Shown here: positions 10,676-19,701 of the stretch, piece after piece | Layout: the number at the start of each line of letters is the position of its first letter | Position numbering within the stretch: the stretch's first letter is position 1 | DNA from: Fusobacterium gastrosuis | GTDB taxonomy: Bacteria; Fusobacteriota; Fusobacteriia; Fusobacteriales; Fusobacteriaceae | Length of the DNA: 64,000 bases | Assembly: GCF_900095285.1 (NCBI RefSeq) | Contig: NZ_LT607734.1 | Location: forward strand, 1,550,001-1,614,000 | Reading direction: 5' to 3' | Notes under the pieces: generated by a model | Database searches by the model: none | Told to the model about the DNA's origin: nothing | The model's input: only the letters and a program-made list of their open reading frames with translations | Translations under genes and position numbers: made by a program

Positions 10676-12079
10676 ATGAATAATAATGATATAGTCCAAA
10701 AGTTATGGAATTTATGTAATGTTCTAAGAGATGATGGAATAACTTATCAACAATATGTTACAGAGCTTACATACATTTTATTTTTAAAGATGTCAGCTGA
10801 AAAAGAAACTGAAGAAAATATTCCAGAGAAATATAGATGGAAGGAACTTATTAAGCTAGAAGGAATAGAGTTAAAAAATGTTTATCAACAAGCCCTTTTA
10901 GATTTTTCTAAAATAAGTGGAAATTTAGGCATTATTTATAAAGATGCTAGAACTAACATAAAAGAGCCCGCAAACTTAAATAAACTTTTTTCTGAAATTG
11001 ATAAAATTGATTGGTACTCTACGGACAAAGATGATTTAGGTGATCTATATGAAGGAATCTTGGAAAAAAATGCTGCTGAAAAAAAATCAGGAGCCGGGCA
11101 ATATTTTACTCCAAGAGTTTTAATAGATGTTATTGTTAGAGTGACAGAACCTAAGATAAATGAAAAGATATATGATCCAGCAGCAGGAACTTTAGGATTT
11201 TTAATTTCAGCTAATAGATACTTAAATGAAAAATATGAAAAAGAATATTATAAGGAAGAAAATTATAACTTCAAAAAAAATGAAGCTTTCTCAGCATTTG
11301 AATTGGTGGAAGAAACTCAAAGATTGGGTATGATGAATGCTTGGCTACATAATGTTGATGGAAAATTTTTAATTGGGGATACACTTTCTGAAAATGGAAA
11401 AAAATTAAATAACTTTGATTTGATTCTTTCTAATCCACCATTTGGTACAAAAAAAGGTGGAGAAAGTGCCACAAGAGATGATTTAATGTTTGATACTTCA
11501 AACAAACAACTAAACTTTTTACAAGTTATTTATAAATCATTAAAACAAACTGGAGAAGCAAGAGCAGGAGTAGTCCTTCCTGACAATGTACTTTTTGAAG
11601 ATGGAAAAGGAAGAGAAATAAGAAAAGACCTTTTAAATAAATGTAATGTGCATACTATTCTAAGATTGCCTACTGGAATATTTTATGCTCAAGGGGTAAA
11701 AACTAATGTACTTTTCTTTACAAAGGGGAAAACTGATCTTAACAATACAAAAGAAATTTGGTTCTACGATTTAAGAACTAATATGCCTAGCTTTGGAAAG
11801 ACTAATCCTTTAACAAAAAAGCATTTTGAAGAATTTGAAAAAACTTTTAACAATAATATTGAAAAAGAAAAAATTAAAAGATGGACCAAAATTTCTCTTG
11901 AAGAAATTGAAAAGAAAAATTTCTCTCTTGATTTGGGACTTATAAAAGATGAATCTTTAATAGATGTTAATAATTTACCTGAGCCAATTGAAACTGCATC
12001 TAGTTCAATTGAGAAACTAGAAGAAGCTGTTGATTTATTAAAAGAGATTATTACAGAGCTTTCTAATTGTGAAAAATAA
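10676..12079 (+). CDS. hsdM: Type I restriction-modification DNA methyltransferase (HsdM)
   Basis: This subunit methylates adenine in the site chosen by HsdS, protecting host DNA. An N-terminal helical HsdM_N domain (1-~130) leads into GAGQYFTPRVLIDVIV. The S-adenosylmethionine motif DPAAGTLGFL is at ~166 and the catalytic LSNPPFG at ~250, which is the NPPF type expected of an N6-adenine methylase. At 467 residues it is slightly short but complete. AGAGG precedes the ATG. It follows hsdR by 30 bases. Confidence 0.95.
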   Translation: MNNNDIVQKLWNLCNVLRDDGITYQQYVTELTYILFLKMSAEKETEENIPEKYRWKELIKLEGIELKNVYQQALLDFSKISGNLGIIYKDARTNIKEPANLNKLFSEIDKIDWYSTDKDDLGDLYEGILEKNAAEKKSGAGQYFTPRVLIDVIVRVTEPKINEKIYDPAAGTLGFLISANRYLNEKYEKEYYKEENYNFKKNEAFSAFELVEETQRLGMMNAWLHNVDGKFLIGDTLSENGKKLNNFDLILSNPPFGTKKGGESATRDDLMFDTSNKQLNFLQVIYKSLKQTGEARAGVVLPDNVLFEDGKGREIRKDLLNKCNVHTILRLPTGIFYAQGVKTNVLFFTKGKTDLNNTKEIWFYDLRTNMPSFGKTNPLTKKHFEEFEKTFNNNIEKEKIKRWTKISLEEIEKKNFSLDLGLIKDESLIDVNNLPEPIETASSSIEKLEEAVDLLKEIITELSNCEK

Positions 12080-12120
12080 TTTTTTATATTGAAAATATAG
12101 ATTTTATTTAGGAGGTATCT

Positions 12121-12981
12121 ATGTCTGAATTAGAAATTTATCATCAAAAAACTTTTGAAGAAATAAAACATTTTACAGAAGATGGTATTGAATTTTGGTA
12201 TGCTAGAGAATTACAAGAAATCTTAGAGTATAAAGAGTGGAGAAACTTTTTAAAAGTTATAAGTAAAGCAAAAAACTCTGTTGAGGCAACTCAAATAGCC
12301 ATAAATGAGCATTTTGTTGACGTCAACAAAACGTTAAAAATGCCAAATAATGCTGAGAAGATAATTGATGACATGATCCTTTCTAGATATGCTTGCTATT
12401 TAATAGTTCAAAATGGAGATCCTAGAAAAAAAATGATAGCCTTAGGGCAACAATATTTTGCCATTCAAACAAGAAAGCAAGAATTAATCGAAAAAGATTT
12501 TGAAGAACTTTCTGAAGATGAGAAAAGATTATTTTTGAGAGCAAATATAAAAGGTTTTAATAAGAAACTTTTTAAAGTTGCTCATGATTGTGGTGTAGAG
12601 AATTATGCACAATTTAACAATGCTGGTTATAGAGGACTTTATAATGGAGAAACTGCTCAAGATATCAAATTAAGAAAAGGCTTAAAGGAAAAAGATGAAA
12701 TATTAGATTATATGGGTTCAACAGAACTTGCAGCAAACTTTTTTAGAATAACTCAAACTGATGAAAGACTAAAAAAAGGTGATATCGTAGGGCAAGAGAG
12801 TGCCAATGCTACTCATTATAAGATAGGAAAAAAAGTAAGAGAAACTATGTTTGAAATTAGTAGTATTCTTCCAGAAGAGCTTCCTACACCAGAGAAATCT
12901 GTAAAAGAGCTTGAAAAACTTAAAAATAAAATAGAAAATAAAGTTTTAAAAATAAAAAATGAGGATAAAAATGAAAAGTGA
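12121..12981 (+). CDS. dinD: DinD-family protein inside the hsd operon
   Basis: The 286 residues match the DNA-damage-inducible protein D family: EFWYARELQEILEYKEWRNF (a BRO/KilA-like N-terminus), then GDPRKKMIALGQQYFAIQTR, and GSTELAANFFRITQTDERL near the C-terminus. DinD of E. coli is LexA-regulated and inhibits RecA strand exchange. In many genomes relatives sit between hsdM and hsdS, as here. I see no LexA box; TAGGAGG gives a strong ribosome site. The role inside restriction operons is not established. One inference is that it tempers recombination or repair at restricted DNA. Its last 11 bases overlap the likely hsdS start. Confidence 0.88.
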   Translation: MSELEIYHQKTFEEIKHFTEDGIEFWYARELQEILEYKEWRNFLKVISKAKNSVEATQIAINEHFVDVNKTLKMPNNAEKIIDDMILSRYACYLIVQNGDPRKKMIALGQQYFAIQTRKQELIEKDFEELSEDEKRLFLRANIKGFNKKLFKVAHDCGVENYAQFNNAGYRGLYNGETAQDIKLRKGLKEKDEILDYMGSTELAANFFRITQTDERLKKGDIVGQESANATHYKIGKKVRETMFEISSILPEELPTPEKSVKELEKLKNKIENKVLKIKNEDKNEK

Positions 12982-14496
12982 AAAAAAATAAAGATAGAAG
13001 ATTTTGTTCTTCCAATAGAAGAACAGCCTTATAAAATTCCTGATAATTGGGTTTGGACTAGATTGGGAAATGTTAGTACTGTTATTACCGGAAATACTCC
13101 CTCTAAAAAAGAAAATAAATTTTGGGAAAATGGAGATATTTTTTTCGTGAAACCTAATGATTTAAACGAAAAAATTTTATTTCATTCTGAAGAATATGTA
13201 GATAATAGAGCAAAAAAAAGTATTAGAATGATTCCAAAATATTCAACACTTTTATGTTGTATAGGAAGTATTGGAAAAAATTCTTTTTCTATGACTGAAT
13301 GTTGTACAAATCAGCAGATAAATTCTATCATATCAAAAGAAAAATTTTTAAATAATAAGTATACTTATTATTTTGTCAATTCTAGTTTTTTCCAAAATCA
13401 TATGTTAGAAAGTACTTCTGCAACAACTGTTGCAATTTTAAATAAAACAAATACAGAAAACTTATTTTTTCTTTTGCCACCACTAGAAGAGCAAAAAAGA
13501 ATAGTTGAAAAACTCGATTATTTTTCTGAAAAAATAAATAGATTAAAAGCTCTTATTGAGGAAGTAAAAGCTGATATTGAAAATAGAAAAATTTCTATTT
13601 TAGACAAAGCATTTAAAGGAGAGCTTACAGCAAAGTGGCGAGAAAAAAATTCTTGCTCTGATATTTTAGAGCTTTTAGAAAATATTAATAAAGAAAAAAT
13701 TGCTAAGTGGGAAGATGAATGTGCAGAAGCTGAGAAAAATGGAAATAAAAAACCAAAGAAGCCTACTTTAAAAAGTGTTGATGAAATGATAATTTCAGAA
13801 GATGAGTTCCCTTATGAGATTCCTGATACTTGGAGATGGGTTAGATTGGGAGATATTTTTATAAATATAAAATATGGTTATACTGATTCTGCAAAAGAAG
13901 TAGGTATTTATAAATTTTTAAGAATAACAGATATACAAAATAATAAAGTAGATTGGGAAAATGTCCCGTATTGTAATATATCTGAAGAAGAGTTTAAAAA
14001 CTATAAACTAAATAATAGAGATGTTTTAATTGCTCGTACAGGTGGAACAATTGGAAAAACATTTCTAATAAATAATTTAGAAAATACTATTCAATCAGTA
14101 TATGCTTCTTACTTAATAAAAATGACCCCTATCAAAAATATAAATGAATTTTATTTTAAAAAATATTTTGAAACTGATTTTTACTGGAAATTACTTGAAA
14201 AAAATGCAAAAGGAACTGGTCAACCTAATATAAATGTACCTGCCCTGTCAAATTTATATTTCCCTCTTCCACCTCTAGAAGAGCAAAAAGAAATTGTTAG
14301 AATTTTAGATGAAGTCTTAGAAAGGGAAAATAAAATTTCAGAAATTTTAAAAATGGAAGAACAAATTAATTTGCTTGAAAAGTCTATTTTAAATAAGGCT
14401 TTCAGAGGAGAGCTTGGGACGGGGAATATAAATGATGTGCTAGCTTTGGAGATGTTGAGAGAAAGTTTGTTAGAAAATAGGAGTGATTTAATATGA
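12971..14496 (+). CDS. hsdS: Type I restriction specificity subunit (HsdS), out of frame at an A8 tract
   Basis: HsdS chooses the target sequence for HsdM and HsdR. The frame holds two target-recognition domains, each opening with a similar block (IPDNWVWTRLGN and IPDTWRWVRLGD), and two conserved helical spacers (PPLEEQKRIVEKLD and PPLEEQKEIVRILD, each followed by a KAF[KR]GEL block). The best start is ATG 12971, ten bases after GAGG and overlapping the dinD end. It reads six codons and hits TAA, because the eight A at 12981-12988 leave it one base out. Nine A would give a continuous 508-residue protein. As written, only a TTG at 13063 could initiate, cutting the first recognition domain. The gene ends overlapping the next start. 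Confidence 0.88.
12981..12988 (+). repeat. A8 homopolymer after the hsdS start codon
   Basis: Eight A follow G at codon 4 of hsdS. Eight gives a stop at 12989; nine puts the start in frame with the recognition domains. It is therefore a candidate slippage switch, or the place of a base-calling error. Confidence 0.6.
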
Positions 14497-17455
14497 ATTT
14501 TTTTGAAAAACTTTTAGAAAAAAAAGTTAAAGAAGAAGATACTTTAGATTATTATACTCAATGGTGTTATGATAAAGAGCTGTATATAGATATTTTAAAT
14601 GGAGTTAGAGATTATTATCTTAATTATACAGACCATTCTCAAATACATTCAGAAACTATTTTAAACAATATTTTAAGATTATTTGGAAAAGAATCCTTTG
14701 AGTTTCTTTCTTCTTTTGACATTTGGTTACTTTTAGAAGCTTCATATTTACATGACTGTGGTATGTGTATTACTAGGGAAGAAGCTATGAATGTACTAAA
14801 GGAAGAAAGCTTTATTGAATATCTTATAAAAGTTTCTTTAAATAGTAACGACTACATGCATAAATATGTATCACCTTTTAATATTGATAAATTTCAAAAA
14901 AAAATTTTTTATAAAGAAACTGAATATGATATAAATAATGACTATGGAATAAGATTTTTAATATCCGCTTATAAAAGGAGAGAACATTCAAAAGATTTTG
15001 TAAAAAATATAAATTTTAATAATAAAATTCTTCCTAACAGAATATATCTGATTCTTTCATTAATTGCTGCACATCATACACAAAGTTTTTTTAATGTTCT
15101 AAATCTTCCTAAAAAAGAAAATGGAATTGGTGCAGACGTGGGGCATCCAATTTTCATTACTATGCTTTTAAGAATGGGGGATTTATTAGATATAGATAAT
15201 AATAGATTTTCTCCTATGCTCATAAATTCATTAAAAAGCATTATGCCTCTTGACTCTCTTAATCACATGGCTAAACACAAAGCTATCTCACACTTCTGGA
15301 TTGATAAAGAAAAAATTGAAATAACTGCAACAATCGATTCTGATGATGAAAGTTATAATATTGCAGAAATTACAGGAGAATGGTTTTCGTTAATTGAAAA
15401 TGAATACAAAAATCAATTATATCATTGGAAAAATATTGTTCCTGAAAATTTTAACTTCCAATTACCTACACTTGGTGACCTAAATATAAATCTCACTAAT
15501 TATGACTATATAGATTCTAAAAATAAGCCTAAATTTTCAGTTGATATAAATAATATTCTAAAACTACTAACTGGGACTTCTATATACGATAAAAAAGAAA
15601 AAGCATTAAGGGAACTTATACAAAATGCTGTTGATGCAACATATTTAAGAGTATTTGAAGAAAAAAGTGAAAACACTAATTTTGAAAATGAACTTTCCTA
15701 TTTAGATGTTAAAGAAATCTTTAAAGACTTTGAGATTACCATTAGAATTAACAAAATTGAAAAACCTGATTCTGAATATAACTACTGGAATATTTCAATT
15801 GAAGATAAAGGGATTGGAATTGATAAAGAACATTTAAAATATATTTTAGAAGCTGGGAGTTCTTATAAAGATTATAAGAAAAAAATAATAATAGAAAAAA
15901 TGCCCTATTGGTTAAGACCTTCTGGTAATTTTGGGATAGGTTTTCAAAGTATTTTTATGCTAACAGATAAAGTTAATATTAAAAGTAAATTTTTATATAA
16001 TCATAAATGTATTGATGTTAAGTTATTAAGTCCTTCCCTAAATTACAATAATGCAGGAAATATATTTTTTAAAAAAACTACTTTTGATTATAAGCAAAAA
16101 ATAGGAACAACCCTATCTTTTGTATATAAAACCTCTAAAGTAGCTAGTAGTTATAGCTCACAGGAAGGCGGTTTTACTTATCGTCTTGTAGAGAGATTTG
16201 ATCCTTTAATCTTTTCTGAATTTGATGCTGAAATTTTTAGAATTATGGATTATATTGAAGAAATAAATAAAACCTCATTAGTTAACATAAATCTAATAAA
16301 AGACAATGTCCCTATTACTATGGATAAATCTAAAATAGAAGATAAACATATTTTTTCACCTAAAGAGAAATTTCAGGTTTTTTTTGAATTTGATCCAAAT
16401 TTTTCTAATTCATGCCATTATAACCATAGATATAACTGTTTTTTATTTAAAAATCAATGGTTAGATGAGAAAAATACTTATAAATATTTAAAATATTATA
16501 TAAATATAAATGGATTCAATGCAAATGAAGTTTTAGAAATAAATAGAGATAAAATAAAAAAAGAATTTTTAATTAAAGAAAGTAATACAATTTTTAAGAG
16601 TATTTGCCTAAATTTAAAAAAATACATAGTAAAGTTCTCTACTTTAGATGATAGTACAAAATTAAATATAGCACTTTTTATTTCACATTATGAGGATATA
16701 GCATTGCCTATTTTAAAAAAAGAAAATCAATCTTCAAATGAATTAGGAGAGCATCTTGCAATGTTCAAAAACTTTTTATGTGAATACAAGTTTCCTAATA
16801 ACTTTGTTATAAAAGAAGTTTTAAAAATGGATGAAATTATAATTGAATATTCATATATTAAAAATAACCATTCATATAAATGGAAATTAAATAATAAGGA
16901 TATTGCTAATGAAATTTTAAAAATGATATTAGCCGAAATAATAAACCATAACAACTATATTATTGAATATTCTTTAAAAAAAGAAGATAATGGAAAAATA
17001 AACTTAAAAAATCTGAAGAATCTTATTTAAATGTAGAATATAAATTTGAAAATCTATTTTATAAAAGCTTTTTTCATGAAAGAGGAAGATTTTATATATA
17101 TGGAAATCCAAAATATAAAAATTTATTTTTAAAGAAAAACAAAGATTTGACTTCTAGTGAACAATGGATTTCCTATAAAACTATATATCCAAATATTTTA
17201 GATCTACTTCCTGAATTAAAATATATTATTAATAAAAATATTATTCTTTTCCCATTTTTTATTATTAATGAAAAAAAAGTTTTGTGGAATAACACTATGA
17301 GAAATAAATATATTGATTTTTGTTTTAAAAATAGATTAGATGAAAGTATCGATAAGCATTTATTCACTAAATGTGTAGATGAATTTATAACAGATTTAAA
17401 AATAGAACTAAATAATTTAAATGTGGAAATAAATGATAGTTATAATTTTATATAG
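14493..17455 (+). CDS. HD-domain plus Hsp90-like (GHKL) ATPase coupled to the restriction operon (one frameshift)
   Basis: The N-terminal ~270 residues look like an HD hydrolase domain: H48 and H52, the H87-D88 doublet in YLHDCG, AAHHTQS near 195 and MGDLLDIDN near 230. A GHKL/Hsp90-type ATP-binding fold follows, with N box ELIQNAVDA (~373), G1 DKGIGID (~438) and G2 GNFGIGF (~479). I do not recognise the remaining ~450 residues. The ATG overlaps the hsdS stop, so it is part of that operon. The first frame ends at 17030, but the next frame continues without a stop as far as 17455; adding one A to the A6 at 17006-17011 joins them into 987 residues. HD plus GHKL architectures are known from bacterial conflict systems, so a defence role is plausible but inferred. 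Confidence 0.72.
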
Positions 17456-17474
17456 AAACAAACTAGGAGGTAGT

Positions 17475-18107
17475 ATGAACTATACTTTACTGATACTTGA
17501 AAATTTTTTTTATTTATCCGAAAAAACTAAAATTTTTTTATATCGAGATAATAAAAATAATGATTGTAAAAAAATTGAAAAAATTATTTTTTTTATATTT
17601 ATTTTATTAATACTTTTTTTAAAAACAAAAAATATATATAATATTTTTCTTTTATTTACTTTTTTTGTTTTATATTGGGATATTTATAAAAATTTTAAAT
17701 TTATGTTAACTTCAATTAGAGGATTCTTAAAATACAGTTTCTATTTCACATTTACTCTATCATCTTTTTTAATTTTAATAGGTGACATAGTTAATTCCTA
17801 TTTTTTTATTTTATTTATACCAGTTTTTGTTATTATTTGGTGTTTTATAAGTTGCTGTACTGAAAAAAATATAGGAAAGATAGTGAATGAAAGTCTTTCT
17901 ATAATAAGCGGTATAATCCTCGGTGTATCTCATAATATTCTAGAAATAAGTGCACTTTTTAATAAAAAGATTACTAATGATTTAATTTTAATATTTTTAA
18001 AATCTTTCATTATTGGTAGTTCATCATTCTTTCTTATATTATTTGGAATGGGAACTTTACTTTGTATACTTAAAGAATATTGGCTAGAAAAACATTTTTT
18101 TATTTAA
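17475..18107 (+). CDS. Membrane protein at the end of the restriction/HD-GHKL operon
   Basis: I do not recognise this 210-residue protein. It is very rich in Phe, Ile, Leu and Lys and shows about five or six hydrophobic segments (for example IIFFIFILLILFL, FFVLYWDIY, YFTFTLSSFLILIG, FFILFIPVFVII, FFLILFGMGTLLC). AGGAGGTAGT just before ATG 17475 fixes the start, 19 bases after the HD-GHKL gene. A terminator follows directly. Its place behind a sensor-like ATPase suggests a membrane partner or effector, but nothing in the protein itself proves that. Confidence 0.65.
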   Translation: MNYTLLILENFFYLSEKTKIFLYRDNKNNDCKKIEKIIFFIFILLILFLKTKNIYNIFLLFTFFVLYWDIYKNFKFMLTSIRGFLKYSFYFTFTLSSFLILIGDIVNSYFFILFIPVFVIIWCFISCCTEKNIGKIVNESLSIISGIILGVSHNILEISALFNKKITNDLILIFLKSFIIGSSSFFLILFGMGTLLCILKEYWLEKHFFI

Positions 18108-18122
18108 GTCCAAAGATTTGTT

Positions 18123-18152
18123 AAAAGGAAGAGTAAACACTCTTCCTTTTTT
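18123..18152. terminator. Bidirectional intrinsic terminator
   Basis: A 12-bp stem with core GGAAGAGT (18127-18134) and ACTCTTCC (18139-18146), loop AAAC, T-rich on one side and A-rich on the other. It separates the membrane protein from the convergent ATPase gene. Confidence 0.85.
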
Positions 18153-19371
18153 ATATCTTTTCCAACAAAAAATCAACAATATTAATATGTTTTATCCCAT
18201 TTTTTGAAAAATCAAATTGATCATAAGAAATTATATACTTAGGAAAATTATCTCCTATTTTTTCTAATGGTGTAAATTCTCTTTTTAAAGTTTCTTCAGA
18301 CGCTAAAAGATAAGCTACCTGTATATAAATTTTTTCATTAGAATTTTTCTCGCAAATAAAATCAATTTCTAATTCATTGATTTTTCCAATTTTTACTTTA
18401 TATCCTCTTCTTAGTAATTCAAGGTGTATAATATTTTCAAATACTTGATTTATATCTCTCTCGTTACTTTCTAAAATTGCTTCACGGATTCCATGGTCAG
18501 CAATATAATATTTTTCATTAATAGTTAAAATTTTTTTTCCAAGTAAATCATATCTTTCTACTCTGTAAATAAGCATAGCCTCTTCGCAGAATTTTATATA
18601 ATTTAAAATCGTATCTATTGCAACTTTTCTATTCTCGCTTTTAAAAAATTTTACTAAAGAGTTTGCTGAAAATGTATTTCCAATGTTTGCTAATATATAT
18701 TTAATAATTCTTTCTAGTAAATCTATATCTCTAATTTTATTCCTTTGAGTTATATCTTTTAGAATTATTGATGAATAAATATCTGCTAAATACTGCATAC
18801 TAGCAGGATAATTAAATTTTAAATTATATAAAAATGGCATTCCTCCAAACTTTATATATTGTTTAAAAGCTTCATCTTTTGTAATTTTATTATTTTCTTG
18901 CTGTTCTTCAAGTGCAACATAAAACTCTGAAAATGAAAAAGGAAATATTTTAAATTCGACATACCTTCCAGCTAGATATGTTGCAAGCTCTCCTGATAAC
19001 AATTTTGCATTGGAACCTGTTATGAAAATATCAAAATTATATTCCTCTTGAATTCTTAAAGAATTTATAACTTTCTCCCAATTTTCAACTTCTTGGATTT
19101 CATCTAAAAAAAGATAATTTTTTTCTCCTTTTTTAGCTTCACTTAATATAAAGTTGTTTAAACTTTCCGCTGTACATAATCTTTTATTTTTTATATCCTC
19201 AAAATTTAAACTAATAATTTGTTCTGAATTAATTCCCATTTTTTTTATTTCTTCAACCAATAATTTCAATAAAATAGATTTACCACTTCTTCGTATTCCA
19301 GTTAGAACTTTTATTAAATCTGTATTTATAAAAGGTTTTATTTGTTCAATATATGTTTTTCTTTCTATCAC
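18151..19371 (-). CDS. AAA-family ATPase with DUF4143 C-terminal domain
   Basis: A 406-residue protein of the widespread ATPase group with an N-terminal AAA domain and a C-terminal DUF4143 nuclease-like domain. Walker A is GIRRSGKS at ~25, Walker B is LFLDEIQEVENW at ~88, and FITGSNAKLLSGELATYLAGR is the sensor-1 and arginine region. The C-terminus carries ELEIDFIC and KIYIQVAY, which fit the Asp and Gln of a PD-(D/E)XK-like fold. Genes of this family are often patchy and horizontally moved, and their function is unclear. Its promoter region is dense with palindromic sites, which suggests autoregulation or control by a dedicated repressor. It stands alone, convergent with the defence operon. 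Confidence 0.85.
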   Translation of the reverse strand: MIERKTYIEQIKPFINTDLIKVLTGIRRSGKSILLKLLVEEIKKMGINSEQIISLNFEDIKNKRLCTAESLNNFILSEAKKGEKNYLFLDEIQEVENWEKVINSLRIQEEYNFDIFITGSNAKLLSGELATYLAGRYVEFKIFPFSFSEFYVALEEQQENNKITKDEAFKQYIKFGGMPFLYNLKFNYPASMQYLADIYSSIILKDITQRNKIRDIDLLERIIKYILANIGNTFSANSLVKFFKSENRKVAIDTILNYIKFCEEAMLIYRVERYDLLGKKILTINEKYYIADHGIREAILESNERDINQVFENIIHLELLRRGYKVKIGKINELEIDFICEKNSNEKIYIQVAYLLASEETLKREFTPLEKIGDNFPKYIISYDQFDFSKNGIKHINIVDFLLEKI

Positions 19372-19388
19372 ATTATCACCTCTTTTAA

Positions 19389-19417
19389 ATTATAATCGAC
19401 AAATTTATATTTTTCAA
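19389..19417 (-). promoter_or_regulatory. Promoter of the DUF4143 ATPase gene
   Basis: Reading leftward: TTGAAA (19412-19417), a 17-base spacer and TATAAT (19389-19394), 18 bases before the start codon. The -10 overlaps one copy of the TCGATTATAAT motif. Confidence 0.7.
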
Positions 19418-19475
19418 CTTTTTTATCGATTATAATCGATAAAAAAATAAAATTGTCATTTTTATCGACTATAAT
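19389..19475. promoter_or_regulatory. Cluster of ATCGATTATAATCGAT operator-like sites
   Basis: A perfect 28-bp palindrome spans 19419-19446, with core TTATCGATTATAATCGATAA. Half-site versions lie at 19389-19402 (leftward TTGTCGATTATAAT, over the ATPase -10) and 19461-19475 (TTTATCGACTATAAT). Three phased copies around one promoter are a strong sign of a specific DNA-binding regulator. The rest of this 330-bp gap (19476-19701) is AT-rich upstream sequence of the next gene, with no clear ORF. Confidence 0.7.
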
Positions 19476-19701
19476 TTTAGCTAATAAAAAATATTCTGAT
19501 ATTATATTTATAAAAAAACTGTTCAATATATTAAATTAATGCATACTATTTTGTTTATATTTCGTATTTTTTAAAAATTAATAGCTTTATTCACTTTTAT
19601 ATAGTAGAATTGACTTGCAAAGGTTTGTAAACAAATTTAGTTTAAATTAAAATGAATGTTGTTTACTGAGAATTTAGTTTATTTAGGAGGAAATAGTAAA
19701 A

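Noticed and set aside
13063-14496. hsdS starting at TTG 13063
   Set aside because: That start falls inside the conserved first recognition block; the in-frame codons upstream encode the rest of it, so the true start is ATG 12971 after correcting the A8 tract.
17147-17455. Separate small 102-residue gene starting at TTG 17147
   Set aside because: The frame is open upstream to about 16991 and has no ribosome site; it is the C-terminal part of the frame-broken HD-GHKL gene.
19453-19475. Rightward promoter with TTGTCA and TATAAT before the ABC binding protein
   Set aside because: The spacer is only 11 bases, so it cannot work as a standard promoter; the TATAAT is part of the palindromic motif set.
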